43,164 nucleotides of DNA from an uncultured Bacteroidota bacterium (GCA_902560065.1 CACEKG010000008.1:1-43164); one strand, 5' to 3'. Shown: positions 7,368 through 14,559, counted from the stretch's first letter. The notes: generated from the letters alone by a model not told the origin. Program-made: numbers and translations.

Positions 7368-7396
7368 AACCCTCTAATTAATTTTAGAGTTTTCCT
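7368..7396 (+). terminator. Weak hairpin terminator
   Basis: CTCTAA (7372-7377) / TTAGAG (7384-7389) around TTAATT, followed by TTTTCC. It is a degraded member of the CCCTCTAATTAA...TTAGGG hairpin family after the DUF3237 gene. Confidence 0.5.
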
Positions 7397-7403
7397 TTAA
7401 TTT

Positions 7404-7571
7404 ATGGATAAAAACAAACTAGTAAAGGTTTTGGGTTTTACAGCATTCTCAGTTCTTATTATTGCTTCAATTATAAACCTTGTAGATGGAGAATATTTTG
7501 AAGCATTGGGATGCTTTTGTCTTGCTTTAAGTCTTTTTGTTTTTCCACAATGGTATAATAATAGAAACTAA
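7404..7571 (+). CDS. Small two-span membrane protein (55 aa)
   Basis: An ATG-to-TAA frame of 55 residues: MDKNKLVKVLGF, then a hydrophobic segment to about residue 25, a short NLVDGEYFEAL turn, and a second hydrophobic segment (GCFCLALSLFVFP), ending QWYNNRN. The charge pattern is that of a hairpin membrane protein with both ends in the cytoplasm. It starts right after a weak terminator and its stop (7569-7571) runs into the next terminator hairpin. No family is recognised. Confidence 0.55.
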   Translation: MDKNKLVKVLGFTAFSVLIIASIINLVDGEYFEALGCFCLALSLFVFPQWYNNRN

Positions 7572-7635
7572 CCCTCTGGTGAAGCAAAATTTCAATTTAG
7601 AAATAAATTGATTAATAGTAATTAGGGGGTTTTTT
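7569..7635 (+). terminator. Terminator with an extended loop
   Basis: AACCCTCT (7569-7576) pairs with AGGGGGTT at the far side (about 7624-7631), followed by T residues. The loop is about 47 bases and contains its own CAATTT/AAATTG hairpin. The stop codon of the opposite-strand gene (7622-7624) is inside it, so it probably serves both strands. Confidence 0.55.
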
Positions 7636-7822
7636 TATTTTGTTTTTCTATAACGTATATAAAGATTGACAAACCTATAACTATTACAATTGTAGCTATT
7701 ATTAAATGGCCGATCAATTTTGGTATTTCAAATAGATTTGTTGTTTTACTTATTATACGAGCAATAAAACTTATAACCCAAACTACGGTCAAATAATCTC
7801 TTATAGATTTTAGTTTTTTCAT
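7622..7822 (-). CDS. Small two-span membrane protein (66 aa)
   Basis: 66 residues: a basic start (MKKLKSIRDY), hydrophobic segments near 11-27 and 38-58, and a polar tail (EKQNKKTP). Both termini should be cytoplasmic. It is convergent with the 55-aa membrane protein and the two share a terminator region. It lies 66 bases downstream of the NTF2-like lipoprotein gene on the same strand. I do not recognise a family. Confidence 0.55.
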   Translation of the reverse strand: MKKLKSIRDYLTVVWVISFIARIISKTTNLFEIPKLIGHLIIATIVIVIGLSIFIYVIEKQNKKTP

Positions 7823-7887
7823 TTTTCTCTAAAATTTAAATCACAAAAAGTTCTATAGAGTCATTTATAGCTTTTCATGTTTGTCCA

Positions 7888-8421
7888 TTACTCAACTTCC
7901 CTGTCTGACATATTCCTCTGATATAAATATGCTTTCTTGATTTTACCATCCACAATTTGCGCATCAAATATTCTTTGAAAATTATTTTTATTTTCACCTT
8001 CACCAAAACTTGTGTTTAAGCAGGTAGTAACCCAATTTTCTGAAGCTTTATTTTTAAAATTGATATCTGAAGAAATAGACCATAATATCTCCCACTTGGC
8101 ATTTGGAAATTTATCTAAAAATTGTTGAGACATTTCTATATGTTGTTTACTCCCTTCAATAACTTGTCCAGTGTTAGCAAATCCTAAAAAATCTTCGTGT
8201 TCTAAACTTTCAACTGTTACAAGATCCTTATTGTTGTAGCCTTCAAAGTATTTTGTGATTATATCTAAAGAAGCTTGATTGCCAACAGTAATATTTACTT
8301 TTTCCCCCTCATCAAATTCGTATCCTAATATGCTTGGCTGATTAGAATTACTACATCCAAAAAGTACTAATGAACAGATTAAAATATAAGTGTTTTTGAG
8401 TTGTGTATATTGGTTTTTCAT
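7888..8421 (-). CDS. NTF2/SnoaL-like lipoprotein
   Basis: 177 residues. The signal peptide ends in a lipobox (SLVLFGC, Cys23), so the protein is lipid-anchored. The mature domain reads ITKYFEGYNNKDLVTVESLEHEDFLGF, a typical start of SnoaL/NTF2-like folds (helix with a YxxKD turn, then a strand with His). It ends with a beta-rich QRIFDAQIVDGKIKKAYLYQR. Such folds bind small hydrophobic ligands or catalyse isomerisation; no specific catalytic set can be named. Expressed from the divergent region 8422-8547 shared with the 79-aa membrane protein. Confidence 0.75.
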   Translation of the reverse strand: MKNQYTQLKNTYILICSLVLFGCSNSNQPSILGYEFDEGEKVNITVGNQASLDIITKYFEGYNNKDLVTVESLEHEDFLGFANTGQVIEGSKQHIEMSQQFLDKFPNAKWEILWSISSDINFKNKASENWVTTCLNTSFGEGENKNNFQRIFDAQIVDGKIKKAYLYQRNMSDREVE

Positions 8422-8547
8422 AATATGTTTTTTTTAATGAATTTACAATATAGTAAGTTGTTTAAGTTTTGTCAAATAAGAAACGTTGATCTTCTTTATT
8501 AACTTATATCACTCCAATTATCTTTAGGTTTTTTGTAAATTTAAATA

Positions 8548-8787
8548 ATGATTTTTAAAAAATATTTAAAAGACCCTTTATCTACTATTGCTGTTAATAC
8601 TACAATTTTCATTGCGGGTTGCCTTTTTTTTGGTTCTATTGCTTTGTTTGGAATATTATCTGAATTATTAAGTGATAATGATAATCCAATTCGTAATCAA
8701 CATATCCAACAACACAATAACGAACAAGTAAAATATGATAGAATGATTCAGCTATTAGATTCCATTAATAACAAATTGAATAAATAA
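8548..8787 (+). CDS. Small membrane-anchored coiled-coil protein (79 aa)
   Basis: 79 residues with one membrane span (TIAVNTTIFIAGCLFFGSIALFGIL, shown in part: FIAGCLFFGSIALFG, residues about 21-35). A polar, helix-forming C-terminus follows (VKYDRMIQLLDSINNKLNK), which looks like a short coiled coil. A nearly identical 73-base copy of its 3' end is present in inverted orientation at 10424-10496. The gene starts with ATG after a TCTTTAGGTTTTTT stretch related to the terminators of this region. It has no recognised family. Confidence 0.65.
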   Translation: MIFKKYLKDPLSTIAVNTTIFIAGCLFFGSIALFGILSELLSDNDNPIRNQHIQQHNNEQVKYDRMIQLLDSINNKLNK

Positions 8788-8791
8788 AAAC
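8719..8791 (+). repeat. 73-base inverted repeat, left copy (within the 79-aa gene)
   Basis: The last 69 coding bases and stop region of the 79-aa gene match the reverse complement of 10424-10496 with only about two differences. This left copy is the intact gene. Confidence 0.9.
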
Positions 8792-8809
8792 ATCAAAACC
8801 ATATGAATC

Positions 8810-8838
8810 CCTCTAATTAACTTTAGGGGTTTTTTTTA
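8810..8838 (+). terminator. Rho-independent terminator
   Basis: CCTCTAA (8810-8816) / TTAGGGG (8823-8829), one T-G wobble, loop TTAACT, then eight T residues. It ends the 79-aa gene and begins a 58-base direct repeat. Confidence 0.75.
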
Positions 8839-8870
8839 TCTTTAGTTTTAAATACAAACAAAATGAAAAA
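8813..8870 (+). repeat. 58-base direct repeat, first copy (terminator plus leader)
   Basis: This segment, from CTAATTAACTTTAG through ATCTTTAG, AATACAAACAAAATGAAAAA, recurs at 9152-9209 with a few base changes. It brings a terminator, promoter-like region and start codon as one block before each of two secreted-protein genes. Confidence 0.85.
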
Positions 8871-9120
8871 CATATTAATTATTTTTTTTTCGCTTTCTTT
8901 TTTTTCTTGTGTTATGGTTCGCTTTCCTCAAAAAGTAAATATTGAAATAAGTGTTCCTGATGATATTGATGTAAATAAAATTGAAATATTAGTTGATACT
9001 TTAGTTTCAAAAAACAAAAAAATAAAAAGAAATGTAGAAGTTTCGATAAACAAAGAAAAAAATAAAAAAGAAAGAATATTAATAATAAAGGATAAGGATA
9101 CAATAGTTAATCAACGGTAA
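8863..9120 (+). CDS. Small lipoprotein (85 aa)
   Basis: 85 residues with a lipoprotein signal (IIFFSLSFFSC, Cys16). The mature part is beta-rich and very Lys-rich: KVNIEISVPDDIDVNKIEIL, NKKIKRNVEVSINKEKNKKE and a C-terminal IIKDKDTIV. The charged segment from 50 to 75 could contact lipid head groups or nucleic acid. The leader is nearly identical to that of the cupin gene at 9202 (58-base repeat), so both are probably expressed alike. No family recognised. Confidence 0.6.
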   Translation: MKNILIIFFSLSFFSCVMVRFPQKVNIEISVPDDIDVNKIEILVDTLVSKNKKIKRNVEVSINKEKNKKERILIIKDKDTIVNQR

Positions 9121-9140
9121 TAATAAAGATTTTATGCAAG

Positions 9141-9165
9141 AACCCATACATCTAATTAACTTTAG
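9141..9165 (+). repeat. 25-base inverted repeat, left arm
   Basis: Reverse-complementary to 9651-9676 (one extra A there). The core is TCTAATTAACTTTAG. The two arms enclose exactly the cupin gene and its leader. Confidence 0.85.
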
Positions 9166-9177
9166 CGGGGTTTTTTT
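9141..9177 (+). terminator. Hairpin terminator inside an inverted repeat
   Basis: AACCC (9141-9145) can pair with GGGTT further on (9168-9172), with CTAA/TTAG inside, followed by seven T residues. It follows the 85-aa lipoprotein gene. The first 25 bases are also the left arm of the inverted repeat around the cupin gene. Confidence 0.55.
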
Positions 9178-9209
9178 ATCTTTAGTTTAAATACAAACAA
9201 AATGAAAAA
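9152..9209 (+). repeat. 58-base direct repeat, second copy
   Basis: Second copy of the terminator-plus-leader block at 8813-8870, ending at the first codons (ATGAAAAA) of the cupin gene. Confidence 0.85.
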
Positions 9210-9654
9210 GCTATTACTTATTTTACTTTTAGTTCCAATTGTTTGTTTTGCTCAAGATCCGGAATATAATATAAGCTCCTATTTAAATATTGGAGAAAAA
9301 GCACAAAATATTCATCATATAGGTGATGCTTGGCTTAATTTTTTGAGTAAAGCGGATAAGGATTATAACTATAATGTTGTAATGGCTACATTTAGTCCAG
9401 ACTCAACATTAGATTGGCATAAACATTCAAAGGGACAATTATTAATTGTTGTAGAAGGTGAAGGGTACTATCAGGAGCGTGGAAAAGATGTAATTGTTAT
9501 AAAAAAAGGGGATGTAATAAAAAGTGCAAAAAATATTGAACATTGGCATTCATCAACTCCCAATAGTAAAGTTTCGTATATCGCAATATATGATAATGAA
9601 CCTACAATTTGGACTGAAAAATTAACTAAAAAATATTATGATAATATTGACTAA
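9202..9654 (+). CDS. Secreted single-domain cupin
   Basis: 150 residues with a signal peptide (LLLVPIVCFAQ), so periplasmic or secreted. The conserved cupin motif 1 is DWHKHSKGQLLIVVEGEGYY (71-90), with His73, His75 and Gln79 as metal ligands. Motif 2 is KKGDVIKSAKNIEHWHSS, with His114 or His116 as the last ligand. It resembles the cupins found with carboxymuconolactone decarboxylase-type proteins, for which roles in quinone or small-molecule chemistry are proposed. The metal site is intact. The gene is bracketed by a 25-base inverted repeat whose right arm includes its stop codon. Confidence 0.85.
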   Translation: MKKLLLILLLVPIVCFAQDPEYNISSYLNIGEKAQNIHHIGDAWLNFLSKADKDYNYNVVMATFSPDSTLDWHKHSKGQLLIVVEGEGYYQERGKDVIVIKKGDVIKSAKNIEHWHSSTPNSKVSYIAIYDNEPTIWTEKLTKKYYDNID

Positions 9655-9676
9655 AAGTTAATTAGATGTATGGGTT
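9651..9676 (-). repeat. 25-base inverted repeat, right arm
   Basis: CTAAAAGTTAATTAGATG and the next bases to 9676 are the reverse complement of 9141-9165 with one inserted A. The arm starts one base before the stop codon of the cupin gene. Confidence 0.85.
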
Positions 9677-9695
9677 AGTTGTAGTTTACAAAAAA

Positions 9696-10370
9696 TCATT
9701 GTACTATAAAATTAAAATATGTTTTAGGAAACGGTTCTTTTTTCAAAGTAAAATGCCACCATTCTTTTTCGTAAGGAATAAAACCTGACGATAATAAAGT
9801 TTCTCTTAAAAGTTTTCTATAATATTTTTGTTTTTTTGATAAATGAGAATAATTGTAGTTTGAAATATCACCAAAAAAATCCCATTTACTTCCCATATCA
9901 ACTTCTTTTCCTTTTCTGTTTCCTTCAAGATAAACAAGTGTAAGGTCAATTGTGCTTCCTCGACTATGACCACTTTTTTTAGCAATGAAGCCTAATTCAA
10001 AAAGTGAACTTTTTTTTATTTCAGGATAGTATACATTTTTATTAATAGTATCTTCTTTAATTTTTGACCAACGAATAAAATGATTTACCGCTTTTTGAGG
10101 TCGATAGGCGTCAAAAATTTTAATACCTAAACCAAAAGAATTAAAAGTTTTTTGAGCTATTTTAAGTTTATCTGCCATTTTAGTAGTTCCTATTGCCCTT
10201 TTTGTTATATAACCATCAATAGGTTTCCCCATAAAATTATTAGTAGTTGAATATCTTATGTCAATAATTAAATTAGGAATTACTTTTTTTAAATCAATAA
10301 AACCTTTAGGAATTTCTTGAGATTTTATAAAAAAAGAAATAAATAATAAAAGCAAAAAAATCTTTTTCAT
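9696..10370 (-). CDS. ddpX: D-alanyl-D-alanine dipeptidase (VanX/DdpX type, M15D)
   Basis: 224 residues with a signal peptide (FLLLLFISFFIKSQ), so it acts in the periplasm. The family motifs are complete: FDAYRPQ (86-92) with Arg90, SGHSRGSTIDLTL (133-145) with zinc ligands His135 and Asp142, DMGSKWDFFG (158-167), and KEWWHF (202-207) with catalytic Glu203 and zinc ligand His206. It should cleave D-Ala-D-Ala, and perhaps related dipeptides, from wall turnover. A periplasmic form without vanHA/vanRS suggests nutrient use or recycling and not glycopeptide resistance. Convergent with the cupin gene; a gene fragment and tRNA-Ala lie upstream. Confidence 0.92.
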   Translation of the reverse strand: MKKIFLLLLFISFFIKSQEIPKGFIDLKKVIPNLIIDIRYSTTNNFMGKPIDGYITKRAIGTTKMADKLKIAQKTFNSFGLGIKIFDAYRPQKAVNHFIRWSKIKEDTINKNVYYPEIKKSSLFELGFIAKKSGHSRGSTIDLTLVYLEGNRKGKEVDMGSKWDFFGDISNYNYSHLSKKQKYYRKLLRETLLSSGFIPYEKEWWHFTLKKEPFPKTYFNFIVQ

Positions 10371-10423
10371 TTAATAAAAATAAAAAATCCTGAACTTAAT
10401 GAAGAGATTAATATGATTTTGAA

Positions 10424-10496
10424 GTTTTTATTTATTCAATTTGTTATTAATGGAATCTAATAGCTGAATCATTCTATCAAATTTTATTTGTTCGTT
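10424..10496 (-). pseudogene. 73-base fragment copy of the 79-aa gene (inverted)
   Basis: Read on the minus strand it encodes NEQIKFDRMIQLLDSINNKL followed by NK and a stop, the C-terminal 24 residues of the protein at 8548-8787 (two substitutions). No start or membrane span is present. At least 71 of 73 bases are the same as 8719-8791, so the copy is recent. It lies 10 bases from the 3' end of tRNA-Ala. Confidence 0.9.
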
Positions 10497-10506
10497 TGAA
10501 AACTTG

Positions 10507-10580
10507 TGGAGAAGATGGGACTCGAACCCACGACCTCTTGACTGCCAGTCAAGCGCTCTAGCCAGCTGAGCTACATCCCC
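10507..10580 (-). tRNA. tRNA-Ala (anticodon GGC)
   Basis: 74 bases fold as a cloverleaf. The acceptor stem GGGGATG pairs with CTTCTCC and has the G3-U70 pair that identifies alanine tRNAs; one U-U mismatch is at 6-67. D arm GCTC/GAGC, anticodon stem CTTGA/TCAAG with loop CTGGCAG (anticodon GGC), T arm GTGGG-TTCGAGT-CCCAT, discriminator A. CCA is not encoded. It begins one base after the stop of the fuconate dehydratase gene and may be read from the same transcript. Confidence 0.95.
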
Positions 10581-10581
10581 A

Positions 10582-11895
10582 TTAAATTTTTTTAGCTAAC
10601 CATATTTTGCCATTTGGATAGCTATAATCTTCTATTGAACCTTCTTTCATTGTAATACTGTATCCAGGTTTTTTAGGAGGCATATATGCGGCATTTTTAA
10701 TTATAACAGGTTCTTTAAAATGCTCATGTAAATGGTCCACATATTCTGTTACTCTATTTTCAGTTTTTCCACTGATTGATATATAATCTATTATAGAAAG
10801 ATGTTGTACATATTCGCATAAACCAACTCCTCCAGCATGAGGACAAACAGGAATATCATATTTAGCAGCCATTAATAATATTGCTAAAACCTCATTTACC
10901 CCTCCAACTCTGCAACTATCAATTTGACAAATTCCTATAGCATTTGATTGGATTAATTGTTTAAACATAACTCTATTATGACAATGTTCTCCTGTAGCAA
11001 CTTTAATAGGGTTAATAGATTTAGCGATTTTTGCATGACCCAATATATCATCTGGATTAGTAGGCTCTTCAATCCACCAAGGATTAAACTTTGAGAGTTC
11101 TTTCATATTTTCAATAGCTTCATCAACATCCCATTTTTGGTTAGCATCCATCATAATTTTAATGTCTGGACCAACTTCATCTCTTATTATTCTGGCTCTT
11201 CTAATATCATCTTTTAGATTTGATCCAACTTTCATTTTTATATGTTTAAACCCATCTTTCTTTGCTTCTTTGCAGAGTTCTTTTATTTTTTCATCTGAAT
11301 AGCCTAACCAACCTGCTGAGGTTGTATATGCAGGTTGACCATTTTTAATTAAATTTTGAATTCTAATATGTTTTGTAGATTCGTTTTTCTTAAGTATTTC
11401 TATAGCTTCTTTTTTAGTTATAGCATCACTTATATAACTAAAATCAACACATGAAGCTAATTTTTCTGGAGTCATATCTGCAAGAAGTTTCCACAAAGGC
11501 TTTCCTTCAACTTTAGCATATAAATCCCAAACAGCATTTACAATAGCCCCTGTTGCTAAGTGAATTATTCCTTTTTCAGGCCCTAACCATCTTAATTGAC
11601 TATCACCTGTAATCATTTTCCAAAAACTTGCCATATCTCTAGTAAATGATTCTAAATCTCTACCAATGATTAAATAAGAAAGGGATTTTATTGCTTCTAT
11701 ACAAAGTTCGTTTCCTCTTCCTATTGTAAAAGTTAAACCATGTCCTTCCAATTTAGGATTATTTGTTTTTAAAATAATATAAGCTGCTGAGTAATCTGGA
11801 TCCTTATTCATTGCATCTGAACCAATTAAAGAATCACTTGTAGGAAACCTTATATCTTTGGTTTCTATTTCTGATATTATAATTTTATTAGACAT
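10582..11895 (-). CDS. fucD: L-fuconate dehydratase (enolase superfamily)
   Basis: 437 residues from ATG at 11895; a TTG four codons upstream is less likely. Residues match the FucD group of the mandelate racemase branch: KMKV with Lys220 and Lys222, metal ligands Asp250 and Asn252 in MMDANQKW, Glu276 in WIEEPT, Glu303 in ATGEHCHNR, and the catalytic His in CPHAGGVGLCEYVQHL. The enzyme dehydrates L-fuconate to 2-keto-3-deoxy-L-fuconate in non-phosphorylating L-fucose breakdown, in the cytoplasm. Fucose is abundant in algal polysaccharides. No other gene of this pathway is obvious nearby, although a reductase is divergent at 11961 and a sugar porter lies at 28327. tRNA-Ala follows after one base. 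Confidence 0.92.
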   Translation of the reverse strand: MSNKIIISEIETKDIRFPTSDSLIGSDAMNKDPDYSAAYIILKTNNPKLEGHGLTFTIGRGNELCIEAIKSLSYLIIGRDLESFTRDMASFWKMITGDSQLRWLGPEKGIIHLATGAIVNAVWDLYAKVEGKPLWKLLADMTPEKLASCVDFSYISDAITKKEAIEILKKNESTKHIRIQNLIKNGQPAYTTSAGWLGYSDEKIKELCKEAKKDGFKHIKMKVGSNLKDDIRRARIIRDEVGPDIKIMMDANQKWDVDEAIENMKELSKFNPWWIEEPTNPDDILGHAKIAKSINPIKVATGEHCHNRVMFKQLIQSNAIGICQIDSCRVGGVNEVLAILLMAAKYDIPVCPHAGGVGLCEYVQHLSIIDYISISGKTENRVTEYVDHLHEHFKEPVIIKNAAYMPPKKPGYSITMKEGSIEDYSYPNGKIWLAKKI

Positions 11896-11960
11896 ATTAA
11901 ACTTCAATAATACTCTTGAACAAAAGTAAATTTTTTACATTTAAACAATAAAAACATTTT

Positions 11961-12962
11961 ATGATTAACAAAAAATTAATTTTATCAAAAAGACCAATTG
12001 GAGTTCCAAAAAAAGATACATGGAACTTAATTGAGGAGGAATTACCTAATTTAAAAGAAGGAGAGATGTTAATTGAAAACCACTATGTTTCTCTTGATCC
12101 TGCAATGAGAGGTTGGATAAATGAAACAAGATCTTATATAAAGCCTGTAGCAATTGGAGAAGTTATGAGAGCAGGGACTATAGGAAAAGTGATTGATGTA
12201 AAAGGTAAAACCTCTTTTAAAAAGGGGGATTTTTTATCTGGATGGGGAGGAGTTCAGAAATATTTAATTTCCAAAGGTGAAGGACATTATCCAATTAACC
12301 CTAAAAATGACAATCTACCCATCTATATTGGTTCTCTTGGGATGCCAGGAATGACAGCTTATTTTGGGATTTTAGAAGAAGGAAAAATAAAAGAAGGAGA
12401 TGTTGTTTTAATTTCTGGAGCTGCAGGTGCTGTTGGAAGTCTTGCAGGTCAAATAGCAAAAATAAAAGGATGTAAGGTTATAGGTATTGTTGGTGGAGAA
12501 AAAAAAGCTAATTATATAATAGATGAATTAGGGTTTGATGGAGCAATTGATTATAAAAAAGATAATGTTATAAAAGATATAAAAAGAGAATGTCCAAAAG
12601 GAATTGATGTATACTTTGATAATGTTGGTGGAAAAATATTAGATAGTGCATTAATTTATTTAAGGATGAATGCTAGAATAGTTATTTGTGGTGCAATTTC
12701 TCAATATAATAATGTAAAAGCTGAGGGACCAAATAATTACCTGTCATTATTAGTTAATAGGGCAACTATGAAAGGGATGATAGTTTTTGATTATGCTCAT
12801 AAATATAGCGAGGCAATGAAAGAAATATCTAACTGGATCGATCAAGGAAAAATTAAAAGTAAAGAAGATATTTATTACGGAATAGAAAATTTTTATGAGA
12901 CATTTTTAAGACTTTTTAACGGAGATAAACTTGGAAAATTAGTATTACAAATCAAAAAGTAA
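11961..12962 (+). CDS. NADP-dependent medium-chain oxidoreductase (CurA/PTGR-like)
   Basis: 333 residues, no zinc-binding Cys/His set, so it belongs to the zinc-free medium-chain reductases related to prostaglandin reductase, leukotriene B4 dehydrogenase and CurA. The N-terminus shows LSKRPIGVPKKDTWNL and YVSLDPAMRGW, both characteristic. The nucleotide-binding loop ISGAAGAVGSLAGQIAK is at about 151-167, and YFDNVGG and ICGAISQYN follow. These enzymes reduce the double bond of alpha,beta-unsaturated ketones or aldehydes and often detoxify lipid-peroxidation products. It starts divergently from fucD and is followed after two bases by the DUF6503 gene, with which it forms an operon. Confidence 0.9.
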   Translation: MINKKLILSKRPIGVPKKDTWNLIEEELPNLKEGEMLIENHYVSLDPAMRGWINETRSYIKPVAIGEVMRAGTIGKVIDVKGKTSFKKGDFLSGWGGVQKYLISKGEGHYPINPKNDNLPIYIGSLGMPGMTAYFGILEEGKIKEGDVVLISGAAGAVGSLAGQIAKIKGCKVIGIVGGEKKANYIIDELGFDGAIDYKKDNVIKDIKRECPKGIDVYFDNVGGKILDSALIYLRMNARIVICGAISQYNNVKAEGPNNYLSLLVNRATMKGMIVFDYAHKYSEAMKEISNWIDQGKIKSKEDIYYGIENFYETFLRLFNGDKLGKLVLQIKK

Positions 12963-12964
12963 AA

Positions 12965-13669
12965 ATGTTTAATAAATTAATTTTTTTTTCAATTTTTTTA
13001 ATATTACATAATCTATTTTCCCAAGAATTAACTGGAAAAGATCTGTTAGAAAAGACAATTAATTTTCATGATCCAAAGAATAATTGGACTGATTTTCAAG
13101 ATTCTTTTACAGTAAAAATGATTACTGCGGATGAAAAAATAAGAGAAAGTTTAATCGAAATAGACCTTTATAATGAGTTGTTTAGTATGTCTGTAACTAA
13201 GGATCATAATAAAACATTCACTGTTATTGATAAATCAGAATGTAAAATCATTTTTAATGGTAGTGAAAGTTTTTCTAAAGAGGATGAAAAAAAGCATAGA
13301 TTAACTTGCAAAAATGCCTTTAAAATGAGAGACTATTATACATATTTATATGGTTTACCAATGAAATTAAAAGACCCTGGAACAATTTTGGATCCAGTTG
13401 TTAAAAGAAAAAAATTTAAAGAAAAAGAATATTTGGTCTTAAAAGTAACTTACGAGGAATCTGTTGGTAAAGACACATGGTATTTTTATTTTAACCCATT
13501 AACTTATGCTATGGAAGTATATCAATTTTTCAAGGATGAAAGTAAAAATGACGGAGAATATATTATTCTTGAGGATATAGTTGAAGTTAGTGGAATTAAA
13601 ATGCCAAAAATCAGATCTTGGTTTTTTAATAAGGATGATAAATATCTCGGTAAAGATATTTTAAACTAA
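12965..13669 (+). CDS. Secreted DUF6503-family protein
   Basis: 234 residues with a signal peptide (FSIFLILHNLFSQ). The family pattern as I recall it from Bacteroidota is present: HDPKNNWTDFQDSF, a middle beta-rich part, then MRDYYTYLYGLPMKLKDPGT, VLKVTYEESVGKDTWYFYF and IKMPKIRSWFF. The fold is likely a lipid-binding, LolA-like or clamshell beta-sheet. No enzymatic residues can be named. The ATG follows the reductase stop by two bases, so the genes share a transcript. The pairing suggests handling of an oxidised lipid or other hydrophobic compound, which is inference. Confidence 0.75.
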   Translation: MFNKLIFFSIFLILHNLFSQELTGKDLLEKTINFHDPKNNWTDFQDSFTVKMITADEKIRESLIEIDLYNELFSMSVTKDHNKTFTVIDKSECKIIFNGSESFSKEDEKKHRLTCKNAFKMRDYYTYLYGLPMKLKDPGTILDPVVKRKKFKEKEYLVLKVTYEESVGKDTWYFYFNPLTYAMEVYQFFKDESKNDGEYIILEDIVEVSGIKMPKIRSWFFNKDDKYLGKDILN

Positions 13670-13730
13670 AGTTTCATAAACATTTTTTTACTTAAGTTTT
13701 TAATGTTGTAATTAAAAACATATTTTAGTA

Positions 13731-13755
13731 GTAAATCGTAAATCAAATTAAAATG
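13731..13755 (+). promoter_or_regulatory. Variant of the shared leader
   Basis: GTAAATCGTAAATCAAATTA followed by AAATG is a variant of the leader seen at 2536, 6017 and 22646. A TATTTTAG -7-like box lies at 13721-13728. Confidence 0.5.
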
Positions 13756-14559
13756 AAAAAATTAATAATAACACTTATAGTTTTTGCTTTATTCGCTAAT
13801 TGTACAACACAACAAAATAAAAATGAAGCAGAGGCTGAAAAAACTTTATACATTGAGTGGTTTGGAGAAAATGAAATGGCCAATAATATGGTTATGTCAG
13901 GAATGAATCATTTTAATAATATTGAGTTTGAAAAATCTTTTGTTTTTTTTGAAAAATCAATTGCTTTAGATTCCACTCTTTTTGCTTCTCATGCTATGTT
14001 AACTGCTTTTTCTTTACCTAATTCTGAAGAACAAGAGTTTCATTATAATAAGGCTAAAGAATTAGTTTCAGACAAGAACGTAAATTCTAAATTGTTTGTT
14101 TCACTTTTAGACACAAAAAATAAAAATGGAAAAAGACATATTCTAGGCCTTGATAATAATAAATATGATAAATGGGTTAGTATGCATAAGAATGAACCAA
14201 AAGGACAATTTATTAAATTTTGGTATTCAAGAGGAATTGATGATATCAAAGAAAGAGAAAAAGCTTTGCTAGATCTTCTTGAAGAGTTTAAAACTAAAAA
14301 TATAGATTATGGACCAATATTGAATATGCTAGGATATCATTATGCTCAAAATGGAGATCCAGAAAAGGCAAAGGAGTTTTTTGAAAATTATATTAAAGTT
14401 AGACCCAATGGATATAATGCATATGATTCAATGGGAGAATATTACTTTAATTTAAAAGATTATAAAAAATCAAAAGAATACTATATGATGGCTTTATCAA
14501 AATATCCGCCAGCTAATAGTGCTCAAAATAAAATAAGAGAGATTGATGCAATGAAGTAA
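13753..14559 (+). CDS. TPR-repeat lipoprotein
   Basis: 268 residues. Lipoprotein signal with lipobox LFANC (Cys17). At least three helical tetratricopeptide-like units are visible: near residues 50-80 (MNHFNNIEFEKSFVFFEKSI), near 190-225 (LNMLGYHYAQNGDPEKAKEF) and near 225-260 (YDSMGEYYFNLKDYKKSKEY). TPR proteins act as scaffolds for protein contacts, here at the periplasmic face. The gene stands alone, has a variant of the leader used by the secreted paralogues, and is followed by a bidirectional terminator. Partner unknown. Confidence 0.8.
   Translation: MKKLIITLIVFALFANCTTQQNKNEAEAEKTLYIEWFGENEMANNMVMSGMNHFNNIEFEKSFVFFEKSIALDSTLFASHAMLTAFSLPNSEEQEFHYNKAKELVSDKNVNSKLFVSLLDTKNKNGKRHILGLDNNKYDKWVSMHKNEPKGQFIKFWYSRGIDDIKEREKALLDLLEEFKTKNIDYGPILNMLGYHYAQNGDPEKAKEFFENYIKVRPNGYNAYDSMGEYYFNLKDYKKSKEYYMMALSKYPPANSAQNKIREIDAMK

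Noticed and set aside
8912-9103. Minus-strand frame opposite the 85-aa lipoprotein
   Set aside because: A Leu/Phe-rich reading of an A-rich gene on the other strand; the plus-strand gene has a lipobox and a leader.
9696-10370. Vancomycin-resistance gene vanX
   Set aside because: The enzyme family matches, but it carries a signal peptide and no vanH, vanA, vanR or vanS is near, so resistance is not supported.
10507-10580. tRNA-Gly instead of tRNA-Ala
   Set aside because: The loop CTGGCAG places T33 before GGC, and the G3-U70 pair identifies alanine.
11896-11907. Upstream TTG start for fucD
   Set aside because: It adds only four residues and an ATG is available at 11895; the family start fits the ATG.
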